Position numbers and translations under genes: made by a program
Assembly: GCF_030408755.1 (NCBI RefSeq)
Contig: NZ_CP047209.1
Span: forward strand, 2,976,001-3,040,000
Length of the DNA: 64,000 nucleotides
Reading direction: 5' to 3'
Origin: Corynebacterium felinum
GTDB taxonomy: Bacteria > Actinomycetota > Actinomycetes > Mycobacteriales > Mycobacteriaceae
Notes under the pieces: model-generated
Told to the model about the DNA's origin: nothing
The model's input: only the letters and a program-made list of their open reading frames with translations
The model's database searches: none
Part shown: piece after piece, positions 38,032-47,322 of the stretch
How the letters are laid out: every line of letters starts with the position of its first letter
Position numbering within the stretch: position 1 is the first letter of the stretch

Positions 38032-39255
38032 ATGGCAGATTCTCTTGAGGCATTGGTGCAAAAGGTGCAGTCATTGCGCCCTGAGGAACACGGTTTCGCA
38101 TATTTCGACCCCGATATTCTCACCAGCTGTTTATCAGGGGCACACACTCAGCCCACCCAGCGCCGCCCGCAAGAGAAAAACCTCAGGTTGTCGGGGTGGA
38201 TTATCCCGGCGAAAGATTTAAGCGATGTGGCAGGAATGCCGACCACAATGGGCAATGCCTCACGCAGGTACATCGCAGCTGACACTGATGCATTTGTTGC
38301 TCGTTACCAGCGCCAAGGCGCACTCGTGCCTGGGAAGTCACTGAGCCCTGAGATGGGATTATCCGCCTACACCGAGCCGGTAGGTTTGCCGCATCCCGAT
38401 AACCCCACGCAGCCTGGGCACACGCCTGGGGGTTCTTCGGGTGGTGCGGCTGTGATGGTTGCCAGAGGTCTCGTTCGTGCCGCGCATGCGACTGATGGTG
38501 GCGGGTCGATTCGTGTTCCCGCAGCCTGTACGGGGTTGGTGGGTTTTAAACCAGCGCATGATACAACGAATGCCAATCCGGTGGCGCAGGGCTTTTTAAC
38601 CAGCACGCTGGCTGATTCTGCCTATGTTCACGGCATCACCCCGCAGCGGCAGTTACGCCGGTTGCGGGTGGGGGTGCTCACCACCCCAGTGCATGCTGAC
38701 GTTGAAGTGGCTGACCATATGGGGGCTGCAGTGGAGAAGGCTGCCGGGTTTTTGTCTGCAGTTGGCCATGAGGTGGTTGAGGTTGCCCGCCCCTATGGGG
38801 ATGGGCCGTTTTTGGCTTTTCAGCACGTGTTGTGTGCACGTGCGCGTCGAATCCCGGGCCCTGCTTCACCGTTGGTGGAGTGGTTGCGGGCGCAAGGTGA
38901 AGCTTTGAGTGATCGTGCGCACCAGCAGGCGGTTGAGACTTTTATGTCGGTGCGTTCCTTAGTCTTGGCGGCGTGGGATTGCGACGTGCTGTTAAGTCCG
39001 ATGTTGGCTTTTGATCCGCCGAAGATTGGGCACTTTTCTTCGATGTCTCCGGACGAGGATTTTTATGCCCAAACACAGTGGACGCCGTGGGCGACGATGT
39101 TTAATATGTCGGGTTTGGCGGCGTTGTGTTTCCCCTATGCTTCGGTGCGCACCCCGATTCATTTAGGGGCGTTGCGGGTCAGTGCGGCGGAGCTGTTTGC
39201 GCTTGCCGCGCAGTTGGATGAGGGTGTGAAAGGTGGGCGGTTGTGCAGTCGGTAG
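38032..39255 (+). CDS. Amidase signature family enzyme
   Basis: 407 residues. The Ser-cisSer-Lys triad is visible: Lys in GWIIPAKDLSDVAG, cis-Ser region TPGGSSGGAAVMVARGL and nucleophile Ser in ATDGGGSIRVPAACTGLVGF. Shorter than the usual 450-500 residues, mainly in the middle and C-terminal part, but the core is complete. Such enzymes hydrolyse small amides; it is not GatA, as it lacks the gatC/B context. The stop overlaps the next start by 13 nt, so it is coupled to the CPBP protease gene. Confidence 0.85.
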   Translation: MADSLEALVQKVQSLRPEEHGFAYFDPDILTSCLSGAHTQPTQRRPQEKNLRLSGWIIPAKDLSDVAGMPTTMGNASRRYIAADTDAFVARYQRQGALVPGKSLSPEMGLSAYTEPVGLPHPDNPTQPGHTPGGSSGGAAVMVARGLVRAAHATDGGGSIRVPAACTGLVGFKPAHDTTNANPVAQGFLTSTLADSAYVHGITPQRQLRRLRVGVLTTPVHADVEVADHMGAAVEKAAGFLSAVGHEVVEVARPYGDGPFLAFQHVLCARARRIPGPASPLVEWLRAQGEALSDRAHQQAVETFMSVRSLVLAAWDCDVLLSPMLAFDPPKIGHFSSMSPDEDFYAQTQWTPWATMFNMSGLAALCFPYASVRTPIHLGALRVSAAELFALAAQLDEGVKGGRLCSR

Positions 39256-39986
39256 TGCGCTCGCGGCTTGTTGCTGAGCTGTGTATTGTTTTGGTGATCA
39301 CCTTTGGTGTGTCTGGTCTTCGAGCGGGGTTGCGGCTGGTCAATGCGGTGTTGTCGCCGCAGCCGTTGGGTTCGCAGACGGTGACGTTGAATGCGCAGCA
39401 AAGCCCGCATGCGTTGATTGATATTGGGTTGCAGTTGTGTAGTGCGGCTGTGTTGTTTGGGTGGGGTTTTTTGGCGCTGTTTTTGCTTCAGACGCCGATT
39501 TTTCAGATGAGTGCTCGTGAGTTTCGGCGTTGGTGTGTGCAGGGGTTGGGGCTTGCGGCGTTGATTGGTGTGCCGGGTTTGGGTTTGTATCTGGCGTCTG
39601 TGGCGTTGGATTTGAGTAAGCAGGTTGTTCCGGCGTCGTTTGATCAGGCGTGGTGGGAGATCCCGGTGTTGTTGCTGTGGTCGTCGGCGAATGCGTTTGC
39701 TGAAGAGGTTGTGGTGGTGATGTGGTTGCTGCTGCGGTTGCGGCAGTTGGGGGTTCATGCTGGTTGGGCTGTTGCAGCGTCGGCGGTGTTGCGGGGTAGT
39801 TATCACTTGTATCAGGGGTTTTCGGCGGGTGTGGGCAATGTGGTGATGGGGGTTGTGTTTGCGTATTTCTTCCACCGTACGGGCAAGATTTGGCCGTTGA
39901 TTCTTGCGCATTTCTTTATCGACGCCGTGGCTTTTGTTGGCTCGAGTGTGCTGGGTTCGCAGCTGCACACACTGCTTGGATTCTAA
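39243..39986 (+). CDS. CPBP-family intramembrane metalloprotease
   Basis: 247 residues, about seven helices. The CPBP (Abi) motifs: NAFAEEVVVVMWLLLRL (EE followed by a position where R is usual; here the E-E-V-V-V-V-M-W sequence lacks the canonical ExxxR), SYHLYQGFS (second motif with H) and LILAHFFIDAVA (third motif with H and D). The missing Arg is a departure from the type I motif, so activity is uncertain. Family members process prenylated proteins or confer bacteriocin self-immunity. GTG 39243 overlaps the amidase gene. Confidence 0.8.
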   Translation: MQSVVRSRLVAELCIVLVITFGVSGLRAGLRLVNAVLSPQPLGSQTVTLNAQQSPHALIDIGLQLCSAAVLFGWGFLALFLLQTPIFQMSAREFRRWCVQGLGLAALIGVPGLGLYLASVALDLSKQVVPASFDQAWWEIPVLLLWSSANAFAEEVVVVMWLLLRLRQLGVHAGWAVAASAVLRGSYHLYQGFSAGVGNVVMGVVFAYFFHRTGKIWPLILAHFFIDAVAFVGSSVLGSQLHTLLGF

Positions 39987-40062
39987 GTACTATCTGGGAA
40001 TTTGCTGTATTTGCGGTTGCCTTTCTCACACATATTCTTCGCTGGCTACTACTGTTGTAACC

Positions 40063-41397
40063 ATGACTCAGATGGGATCGAATCGCGGCGACGAGTTCCT
40101 CCGCGACAAAGAGGGCAAACTCATCACCGACCGCTTCGGTAGGCCCATTCGGCGCCGGAGTGCGTCTTCATCGCGCTCTGACATCCCGCCTCGCTCGGCG
40201 CGTACGCCGCGAGACGGCAGCGTGGGGGGTTCGGCGCGGCCTTCGCAAGGCTTGGTCGATCCGGCGCGTGGTGGAGGTGGTGTGGGTTCGTCGCGTGCTG
40301 GCGCGTCAATGCAGCATACGCGTTTTGATATTCCGGCCCAGCCTTCTGCTTCCCCGCAGTCGCAGGCCCCTCGCCCGACGCGGATTCCGCGGTCGAGCCA
40401 GGCGGGTTCGCATGTGGCGGGGCAAACTCCACGTCAGTATTATCCGCCGAGCGCTCCTACTGGGGCTAAGGCGTTGCGACGGCGTGGTTTCCGTTTGCGC
40501 CCACGTGGCTGCTTGGGGGGTGTGGGCATGCTGGTGTTGGTTGTTCTTGTGCTCAGTCTTGCGGGCACGTTGTGGTTGGATAGCCGGTTGAATCGTGTGC
40601 AGGCTTCCCCACAGGTGCGGATTGCTGATACTGCGGGGACGAACTGGTTGTTGGTGGGTTCGGATTCCCGTGAGGGGATGAGTGAGGAGGATGTGCAGCG
40701 TCTGGGTACTGGTGGGGATATTGGTTCGCGCCGTACCGATACGATCATGGTGCTGCATATTCCGTTGACGGGCCAGTCGACGTTGGTGTCTTTGCCGCGT
40801 GATTCTTATGTGGAGATCCCTGGGTTTGGGATGAATAAGATCAATGCTGCTTTTACTTTTGGTGGGGCCCCACTGTTGACGCAGACGGTGGAGCAGGCCA
40901 CTGGTTTGTCTATTGATCACTATGCCGAGATTGGCATGGGTGGTTTGGCGAATGTGGTTGATGCCGTGGGTGGTATTCAGATTTGCCCTGATCAGCCTAT
41001 TGATGATCCTTTGGCGAATTTGAATATTCAGGCTGGCTGCCAGCAGGCTGATGGTCCTACTGCGTTGGGTTATGTGCGCACTCGTGCTACTGCCTTGGGT
41101 GATCTTGATCGTGTGCAGCGCCAGCGCGAGTTCTTCTCCGCTTTGGTTGATAAGGCTTCGAGTACGTCGACGTTTGTTAATCCGTTGCGGGCGTTGCCCA
41201 CGATCAACGCGGTGGCGGGTAGTTTCACTGTGGGTGAGCGTGACCATGTGTGGAATTTGATGCGTGTGGCACTTGCGATGCGCGGCGGTATGAAGACTGA
41301 GACTGTGCCGTATGCTGGTTTCGCTGATTATGATGTCGGAAACGTCGTGATCTGGGATGAGCAGGGTGCCCAAGCGCTGTTTGATTCTTTGCGTTAA
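40063..41397 (+). CDS. LytR-CpsA-Psr (LCP) family wall ligase
   Basis: 444 residues from ATG 40063. N-terminal ~145 residues are cytoplasmic, Arg/Ser/Pro rich and disordered, then one membrane helix (GVGMLVLVVLVLSLAGTLWL), then an extracytoplasmic LCP domain: WLLVGSDSREGMSEED, RRTDTIMVLHIP, SLPRDSYVEIPGFGMNKINA, and a late RTRATALGDLDRVQRQREFF. These contain the catalytic Asp/Arg residues. In Corynebacterium and Mycobacterium LCP proteins ligate arabinogalactan to peptidoglycan, linking this gene functionally to glf/glfT2/ubiA. No C-terminal LytR_C domain, so it is the short form. Ends at a strong terminator. Confidence 0.92.
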   Translation: MTQMGSNRGDEFLRDKEGKLITDRFGRPIRRRSASSSRSDIPPRSARTPRDGSVGGSARPSQGLVDPARGGGGVGSSRAGASMQHTRFDIPAQPSASPQSQAPRPTRIPRSSQAGSHVAGQTPRQYYPPSAPTGAKALRRRGFRLRPRGCLGGVGMLVLVVLVLSLAGTLWLDSRLNRVQASPQVRIADTAGTNWLLVGSDSREGMSEEDVQRLGTGGDIGSRRTDTIMVLHIPLTGQSTLVSLPRDSYVEIPGFGMNKINAAFTFGGAPLLTQTVEQATGLSIDHYAEIGMGGLANVVDAVGGIQICPDQPIDDPLANLNIQAGCQQADGPTALGYVRTRATALGDLDRVQRQREFFSALVDKASSTSTFVNPLRALPTINAVAGSFTVGERDHVWNLMRVALAMRGGMKTETVPYAGFADYDVGNVVIWDEQGAQALFDSLR

Positions 41398-41444
41398 CGA
41401 GGTTTTCTACTCGTCATGTGGTGGGCAGTCTTGCCTGCACATTA

Positions 41445-41476
41445 TTCAAGGGCTGGTGGCAACGCCAGCCCTTGAA
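41445..41476. terminator. Strong hairpin terminator after the LCP gene
   Basis: TTCAAGGGCTGG (41445-41456) and CCAGCCCTTGAA (41465-41476), a perfect 12-bp stem with an 8-nt loop, 48 nt past the LCP stop. No long T tract. Confidence 0.75.
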
Positions 41477-41501
41477 CTGTGTGCCGACTCAAAGAAAAGC
41501 G

Positions 41502-41600
41502 ATTGATTCAAAAATAAGAGTGAGAGTTTCAGTACGATAGCCGAAAAATGACCTGCGGTTTTATAAGTAGCATGTGCTCTATCTCTCACTGTTAGCTTTT
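41502..41600 (+). repeat. Dispersed intergenic element, copy C
   Basis: Third copy, with blocks ATTGATTCAAAAATAA, GTTTCAG, AAAAATGACCTGCGGTTTTA, AGTAGCATGTGCTCTAT. Stem arms AGTGAGAG (41519-41526) and CTCTCACT (41583-41590) are perfectly paired (8 bp) but differ in sequence from the arms of copy B (ATTCGAC / GTCGAAT), so the pairing is kept through compensatory change. It lies 33 nt beyond the 3' end of the TIGR03943 gene. Confidence 0.75.
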
Positions 41601-41632
41601 ACTGCGGGGTGAACGAGTGCTGAATGCACAAG

Positions 41633-42337
41633 TCATCCCCGCTCATAGCCAGCCGCTTCGGTCATGTGTGCACTTGTTACTTCCGCCAGTGGAATCCACT
41701 GGCGCTTTGCGTTCGCGGAGCCAGGTTCGAGGTGGACTATGACCTTCACCCAGGAAAAATCGGGTATTTCGGCAAGCTTGAGGCCAGGATCTACTAGTTC
41801 CACCTCGAAGGTTCGGGCGTCTGCTGCGCAGCAGATCACGGATACGCGCGAAAGATAGACGCCTTGGTCGGTGCTACGTATTTGCCCGTGGAGTGTGATT
41901 TCGCGCCCTACAAGACGATTATCGGCAGGTTCGCCTGCGCGCACCACCGCTTCCCGCAGTGAGATTTCCGGCACCCCGGGTGGAAGATCGGGCACAAGAT
42001 CGGTGCCAACATAACTCACGCGGGTGCTGTGGTTGGCTTGTTGTACCTGTGTGGTGTTCAGAGCCACGGGCGAAAACCCAACGATGATGAGCGCAAGCAG
42101 CCCGATTGCTAGTGGGCTCAGGGGTGAGCTTTTCTCCCCGCAACCGCAGCTGGTTGCACACGTTGGCCTTTCTGCGATGCTCACGGTCATGGCTGCGAGC
42201 ACCACCAAGACTGCACCCAGGCTGAGCACCACACTGGTCGGAAGTGTCACCCAGGCGAGGTGATCCCCGCGCAACCCGGCGCGAATCAGGCCCCCGCCTA
42301 CAACGGCGAGTAGGAGTCCTGTGAGGAAGTTTTTCAC
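41633..42337 (-). CDS. TIGR03943-family (YcgQ-like) membrane protein, permease subunit
   Basis: 234 residues from GTG 42337, whose G-T-G-A overlaps the stop of the permease gene (coupled). Two N-terminal helices, a cysteine-rich cytoplasmic loop (PTCATSCGCGEKSSPL) that could bind metal, another helix (IGLLALIIVGFSPVAL), then an extracytoplasmic domain with SLREAVVRAGEPADNRLVGR, VSVICCAADARTFEVELVD and WVKVIVHLEPG. This family pairs with a DUF318-type permease, as here; the bacillary YcgR-YcgQ pair is controlled by zinc. Function is not established. Confidence 0.85.
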   Translation of the reverse strand: MKNFLTGLLLAVVGGGLIRAGLRGDHLAWVTLPTSVVLSLGAVLVVLAAMTVSIAERPTCATSCGCGEKSSPLSPLAIGLLALIIVGFSPVALNTTQVQQANHSTRVSYVGTDLVPDLPPGVPEISLREAVVRAGEPADNRLVGREITLHGQIRSTDQGVYLSRVSVICCAADARTFEVELVDPGLKLAEIPDFSWVKVIVHLEPGSANAKRQWIPLAEVTSAHMTEAAGYERG

Positions 42338-43326
42338 CGCAGCCACCCCCACAGCAGCGCGATGACGAGAGTTGCGAGAATACCGCCGCCGAATCCGGCT
42401 ACAGCTACTAGTCGTGCGGGTTTAGGTCCTAAGATTCCTGCCATCATGCTAAAGAGTTTTACGTCGATGATCGGCCCTACGGTGAGGAAGGATAGTGCGG
42501 CGGCGGGGTGTAGGTTGATCAAGGAGGCGGCCACGAAGGCGTCGCCAAGCGAGCACAGTGAGACGATCACCGCGATCACAGCCATCACCACAACCCCAAG
42601 CAGCAGGTGTTCGGCGAGCATGTCTGTTGCTTGGCGTGGCAGCAACGCGCTGCCGATCGCGGCAATCAGCCCGCCGATCACAAGGAAGGTGAGCGCGGAC
42701 ACGGCGTCGTGACGCACGAGTGCACACCAGCCATACACACTCCGGTCAACCGTGTCGTGCTGCTGCGTATCAGCAAGCTGGGCAAAACTCTTTTTACCCC
42801 ACAGCGCAACGCTTAACCCCACCCCCAGCGAAGCCAACAGTCCCGCAGCTAAGCGTGCCGACGCCATCTCCCAGCCCCCAAACGCCACAAACGTCGCCCC
42901 CACAACGAGTGGATTAACAGAAGGGGCAGCCACCATGAATGTCATCGCCGTCGCTGGGGCCACACCGGATGCAATCATGCGGCGAGCCAAAAACACCGAG
43001 GAACACTCGCAACTAGGAACCAACATGCCCGCCACCGCAGCCGCCCCCACACCCACCACCGGGTGCGAGGGCAACACCTTAGCCCACCGCTGCGGAGTCA
43101 TCGCCACACCCACAGTGGCTGACGCCAACGAACCCAGCACCACCAGCGGCAAGGCCTGGATACACAAAGCGGCAAAGGTCGTGAGCCCTAGGTGGATGCG
43201 CGGGTAATGTGCGTAGATTCCCGCCGCCGCATCAACAAGCGTGGTGGGCAACACCACCACAATAAACGCTGCCAGCAGCACCATCACAAGAATGGGGAGA
43301 GGCTGAAAAAACGAACGAATGCCCAC
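42334..43326 (-). CDS. DUF318/ArsP-type permease (YcgR-like)
   Basis: 330 residues, eight or more helices. The family signature is visible: AGMLVPSCECSSVFLARRMI and AMTFMVAAPSVNPLVVGATF; second half repeats the pattern with VIVSLCSLGDAFVAASLINL and LSFLTVGPIIDVKLFSMM. The PSCEC cysteines are in a membrane-facing turn. Coupled to the TIGR03943 subunit. Likely transports a metal or metalloid; substrate unknown. No regulator gene is adjacent. Confidence 0.87.
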   Translation of the reverse strand: MGIRSFFQPLPILVMVLLAAFIVVVLPTTLVDAAAGIYAHYPRIHLGLTTFAALCIQALPLVVLGSLASATVGVAMTPQRWAKVLPSHPVVGVGAAAVAGMLVPSCECSSVFLARRMIASGVAPATAMTFMVAAPSVNPLVVGATFVAFGGWEMASARLAAGLLASLGVGLSVALWGKKSFAQLADTQQHDTVDRSVYGWCALVRHDAVSALTFLVIGGLIAAIGSALLPRQATDMLAEHLLLGVVVMAVIAVIVSLCSLGDAFVAASLINLHPAAALSFLTVGPIIDVKLFSMMAGILGPKPARLVAVAGFGGGILATLVIALLWGWLR

Positions 43327-43471
43327 CTTCTACTCCTGTCACCCACGCCACAACCTACCACGTGCCCATGGAGGGTGTTTTCTTCGCCCACAACTTTAGT
43401 GAAAAGCACCTGCAAACACCGAACTGCACGCACCCTTCACAAGCTATAACCTGCATCTTTAACGCACAAAG

Positions 43472-43510
43472 CCCCGCGCACCATGCCAAACAACAACATG
43501 ATGCGCGGGG
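43472..43510. terminator. Hairpin terminator of the symporter gene
   Basis: CCCCGCGCA (43472-43480) and TGCGCGGGG (43502-43510) form a perfect 9-bp stem, followed on the minus strand by CTTTGTG. 25 nt past the symporter stop. Confidence 0.7.
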
Positions 43511-43534
43511 AACTAGTCGCACTCAAGTAGCAAC

Positions 43535-45031
43535 TTAGGACTGTGCGTTTTTGCGCTCAACCCAGAACTCAGCATTCTTAATGCCCAAAGCTTCTGGATC
43601 GAATTCAGGGTCCTTACCGGCCTTCTTCTGCTTGTGGTAATCCCACAGTGCCTTGTGAGCCGGAATCTGCAGGAACAAAATGGCCACAATGTTCAGCCAC
43701 GCGGTCGCACCCACACCGATATCACCCAACGCCCACGCGGTACCTGGGGTAGTAGTTGCACCCACTACCACCGAAATCACGATCAACACACGCAGCGACC
43801 AAATAATGCCGCGACGCACGCCACGGTTTGGAATCCAGCGGTTGAAGTACGCCAGGTTCGTCTCAGCCATGTAGTAGTAAGCCAACACGGTGGTGAAGGC
43901 AAAGAGCATGATCGCCAGAGCTACGAAGCTTGGGCCAATGCCCGAAGCGAAGCTGTTCAAGCCCTCCTGGACAAAACCGGGGCCGACCGGAACGCCGTCG
44001 CGAAGCGCACCAGCATAGGCCAACTCACCATCTTCACTCTCGCCACGGAACACCTTGTACATGTCGGTCGAAATGATGATGAACGCGGTAGCCGAGCACA
44101 CAAACAACGTATCAATGTACACAGCAAAGGCCTGCACAAAACCCTGCTTCGCTGGGTGGGAGACCTCAGCAGCAGCAGCGGACTGTGGGCCGGTACCCTG
44201 ACCAGCTTCGTTGGAGTAAATGCCACGCTTGACACCCCACATGATCGCCACACCCAGCATGCCGCCGAAAGTGGACTCAAGATCGAAAGCGGAACGGAAA
44301 ATCAGTGAGAATACATCATCGATACGGTCGTAGTTCACCGCCATAATGATCAGCGCAGCAATGATGTACAGCACCGCCATGAACGGAACCACGGTGGCGG
44401 CGAAGTTAGCAATGCGCTTAATGCCACCAATAATGATCGCGGCCAGAGACAGACCCAAAATCGCCGCGGAAATCTTGAAATCAATACCCCACGCATTATT
44501 AACAGCGGCAGCCACACCATTAGCCTGAATGCCGGGCAGGAAGTAGGAAGTTGCGAGGATCATCGACACGGCAAACACAATGGCGTACAGCAGCATGAAC
44601 GGCGCAGCAGCAGTGTGCTTATACGCCTTCTCAATGTAGTAGGCAGGACCACCACGATACTCACCGGTATCGCGGTCCTTCTCTTTATAAATCTGGGCAA
44701 GAGTACATTCAATAAAGCTCGTGGCCGAACCCAGCAGAGCCACCACCCACATCCAGAACACTGCACCCGGCCCGCCGAACGCGATTGCGGTAGCAACACC
44801 AGCAATATTTCCGACACCTACGCGGCCTGCGAGGGAGATCATCAGGGACTGGAAGGAGGAAACACCCGAATCGGATTTTTCACCCGTGCGGATCTGTCGC
44901 ACCATATCGGGAATGCAACGAATCTGAAGAAAACCCGTAGCGATGGTGAAGAATACGCCCGCACCAAGACACAGGAACACCAAAGCCGGTGACCAGATCA
45001 CCGAATTCAGTGAGTCAATAATGTTTGCCAT
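43535..45031 (-). CDS. alsT: Alanine/glycine:cation symporter (AGCS family)
   Basis: 498 residues from ATG 45031 with AGGAAGG 9 nt upstream. About 11 membrane helices. AGCS motifs: GRVGVGNIAGVATAIAFGGP near residue 80, FIECTLAQIYKEKD, and GIYSNEAGQGTGPQSAAAAE near residue 280, the Na+ and substrate region. Imports alanine or glycine with sodium. Monocistronic with its own terminator. Direct repeats of TGTTAGTCATT upstream may be regulatory. Confidence 0.93.
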   Translation of the reverse strand: MANIIDSLNSVIWSPALVFLCLGAGVFFTIATGFLQIRCIPDMVRQIRTGEKSDSGVSSFQSLMISLAGRVGVGNIAGVATAIAFGGPGAVFWMWVVALLGSATSFIECTLAQIYKEKDRDTGEYRGGPAYYIEKAYKHTAAAPFMLLYAIVFAVSMILATSYFLPGIQANGVAAAVNNAWGIDFKISAAILGLSLAAIIIGGIKRIANFAATVVPFMAVLYIIAALIIMAVNYDRIDDVFSLIFRSAFDLESTFGGMLGVAIMWGVKRGIYSNEAGQGTGPQSAAAAEVSHPAKQGFVQAFAVYIDTLFVCSATAFIIISTDMYKVFRGESEDGELAYAGALRDGVPVGPGFVQEGLNSFASGIGPSFVALAIMLFAFTTVLAYYYMAETNLAYFNRWIPNRGVRRGIIWSLRVLIVISVVVGATTTPGTAWALGDIGVGATAWLNIVAILFLQIPAHKALWDYHKQKKAGKDPEFDPEALGIKNAEFWVERKNAQS

Positions 45032-45464
45032 CGTGGACAACCTTCCTACTTGAAGCAAGTGGTCCCATGACCACCCTGCCTTGTGACTGCCGTCACCATT
45101 ACTCACAGAATGTTAGTCATTCTTGAGAAAAAATTGTTAGTCATTGGTGGGAAAAAATAAAGAGCAACCACACATTTTTCCCACCACAGCCATCGAAGAT
45201 TATTCAACCGGATGCATATTTCCCAGTAGAGGGGCGCTTTTCACCCACAACCCCCACACCACAGCATCCTTCCACCCCTACCCCCTTTACACACCCCCTC
45301 CCACCTGCCACATTCCACAACACCACCCCCACAACACCACCCACATTCCCCACAAACCGCCACGACTACACCCCCGCACATGAAAAAGCCGCACCATAAG
45401 CACAGCCTCATCACACGTAATCAGGCAGCTTATAGTTCGGCTTTTGCGCACAAGCGCAAAGAAT
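45032..45464. other. Intergenic region upstream of the symporter
   Basis: No gene seen. Holds the symporter leader and promoter (minus strand) with the direct repeat at 45111-45145, then a C-rich, G-poor stretch 45240-45370 before the DUF5926 gene end. Confidence 0.5.
45111..45145. repeat. Direct repeat upstream of the symporter gene
   Basis: TGTTAGTCATT occurs at 45111-45121 and again at 45135-45145, 24 nt apart start to start, about two helical turns, 80-115 nt before the ATG. Arrangement suits cooperative binding of a regulator. Confidence 0.5.
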
Positions 45465-46376
45465 TTACAAAGTCACCTGGCGGGACTTAATGTTCTCCAA
45501 CTGGCGACGCTCATCCGCAGTCAACGGGGCATCGTTATCCAACTCAGCAACAATCTTGGCATCCAGTGCCTTCAGATCAGCAGGGTAGGTTTCAGGAGCA
45601 CGCTGCGGATCAAGATCCCACACAGGCACAACAATACCGTGAGTACGGAATACACCAGCAAACTTCGACTCCTCACCCAACTTCAGCTCACCGCGAGCAG
45701 CGATACGAGCCAAAGCATGAAGCACCTTATCCTCATGTTCTGGGCGCACCCAACGAATATGAGCCTTCTCACCTGGATTAATCCACCACGCAGTACCAGA
45801 AATCTCCGCCTCAACCTTAGCCGAAGGCAACACAGTCTCATTCGCAGCTTCAATAGCGCGCTTATACTCCGCATTGTCCTGCATACCGGCAGGAATCCAC
45901 CAGTTGAAGTTATCGAATTCCTCGAACACAACATCCTGCTTCGGATCAAGCACATCCACCAGCTTCGGCTCAGTGCCATCCGCGTGCGAACTCTCCAAAG
46001 TTTCACCAACCTGTGCGCTCTTCACCCAGTTCAAGGCGAAAGCAAGATCACGGTTAGGGTTACGGGAAGGCTTGTACTGCTGCAAAGCCACCAACGCAAC
46101 CTCACCCTCAGCATCCTCGCGGACCACAGCTGCGGCACCACCAGGCAGCACAGTGCACAGATACACTGGGCGATCAATGCCAGCAACCTGCACCTTTGCC
46201 TTAGCCGACGGGACGAAAGCCTGGACAGCAATCAGGTCAGTTTCAAAGGACAACTCGCCAAAGGGGCGAGGATCGCGCTCAAAAGCGGCGCGCTCAGCGG
46301 CACGGGCAGCAAGCTTCGCCTGGCGGCGGCTCATCCCCTCAGGGAGTTGTTCAGCGTTCTTCTTCTTTTTAGCCAT
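45465..46376 (-). CDS. DUF5926 family protein
   Basis: 303 residues, starting MAKKKKNAEQLPEGMSRRQA. A basic Lys/Ala-rich N-terminus is followed by RPFGELSFETDLIAVQAFVP, LQQYKPSRNPNRDLAFALNW, EEFDNFNWWIPAG and ISGTAWWINPGEKAHIRWVR. This is the length and signature of the actinobacterial DUF5926 family. The N-terminal basic segment resembles SecC-like/nucleic-acid-contacting tails. Function unknown. Cytosolic, no membrane segment. Confidence 0.82.
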   Translation of the reverse strand: MAKKKKNAEQLPEGMSRRQAKLAARAAERAAFERDPRPFGELSFETDLIAVQAFVPSAKAKVQVAGIDRPVYLCTVLPGGAAAVVREDAEGEVALVALQQYKPSRNPNRDLAFALNWVKSAQVGETLESSHADGTEPKLVDVLDPKQDVVFEEFDNFNWWIPAGMQDNAEYKRAIEAANETVLPSAKVEAEISGTAWWINPGEKAHIRWVRPEHEDKVLHALARIAARGELKLGEESKFAGVFRTHGIVVPVWDLDPQRAPETYPADLKALDAKIVAELDNDAPLTADERRQLENIKSRQVTL

Positions 46377-46438
46377 GGGATCAAACTTACCTTACAGGCG
46401 ATACAAACACCCCTCCCCCAACCGCACACGCAACTACG

Positions 46439-47179
46439 CTACGCTTCAAAACCCGCCTTGATCGCCAACGCCCTGTCGGGGAAATCAGTAGAAATCACCC
46501 GCACACCCTGCTCAAGGGCGAAATAAATATCTTCTTCCTCGTTCACCGTCCACATATAAGTCGGCGCTGTGGGGGCGTCGATACGCTCAGGGTGCAGCTT
46601 CGCGTGCGCAATCGAAATCCCGTACCCACTAGGGCGCGACCAGCCCATTCGGGCGCTATCAAAAAACTGCTCGTAGTTGCGGCGCAAATAAAAAGTCTCC
46701 AACGCCGGCGCCAACTTCCCGATACGCCTGATCGCCGCATGCGAAAACGAAATCACGTGCACCCGCTCACTGTCTAACAAACCGTGGTAACGCAAACGCA
46801 AACACACCTGCTCCTCCAACATCCGGCCATGCCGGTGCGGGTGCTTCGCCTCAATATATAAATGCTTATCATCATGGGCGAACACAAGCTCAATCAGCTC
46901 ATCCAACGTCAACATGCTTTGCGACGCCCACCTCGTGCCGTGCGCACAGTTCAACGACTTCAACCGCGCAGCATTCGTCATCGACACCCACCGTTTTTCC
47001 CCCGTTGTGCGCAACGTATTCGCATCATGAGTGCACATCACCTGACCATCAGCCGATAGCCGCACATCAGTTTCCACCCCATGCAACCCCGGCAACTCCA
47101 GCGCCTTTTCATACGCCAACCTCGTCATTTCAGGATAAACCCCATTAAAACCACGATGCGCAATGATCAGGGATTCCAC
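46439..47179 (-). CDS. Glycerophosphodiester phosphodiesterase
   Basis: 246 residues, TIM barrel. IIAHRGFNGVYPEMT (catalytic His-Arg), GVETDVRLSADGQVMCTHDA (metal Glu/Asp and second His), LYIEAKHPH (Glu, Lys) and MWTVNEEEDIYFALEQGVRV (W-T-V-N) are all present. Hydrolyses glycerophosphodiesters to glycerol-3-phosphate and an alcohol. No signal peptide, so cytosolic. Separated from the DUF5926 gene by 62 nt on the same strand. Confidence 0.92.
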   Translation of the reverse strand: MESLIIAHRGFNGVYPEMTRLAYEKALELPGLHGVETDVRLSADGQVMCTHDANTLRTTGEKRWVSMTNAARLKSLNCAHGTRWASQSMLTLDELIELVFAHDDKHLYIEAKHPHRHGRMLEEQVCLRLRYHGLLDSERVHVISFSHAAIRRIGKLAPALETFYLRRNYEQFFDSARMGWSRPSGYGISIAHAKLHPERIDAPTAPTYMWTVNEEEDIYFALEQGVRVISTDFPDRALAIKAGFEA

Positions 47180-47322
47180 GTTTTCTCCTCACTTTCCCCC
47201 ACACCCCACACAGAGTATGCAAGAAAATAGAAACAACAATTATTTTCAACTTCGCCACCCTCATGCTAGCGCGACCCCCAAAATCCACCACTATCACGGA
47301 CAACAACACCGCCCCCACGCAC

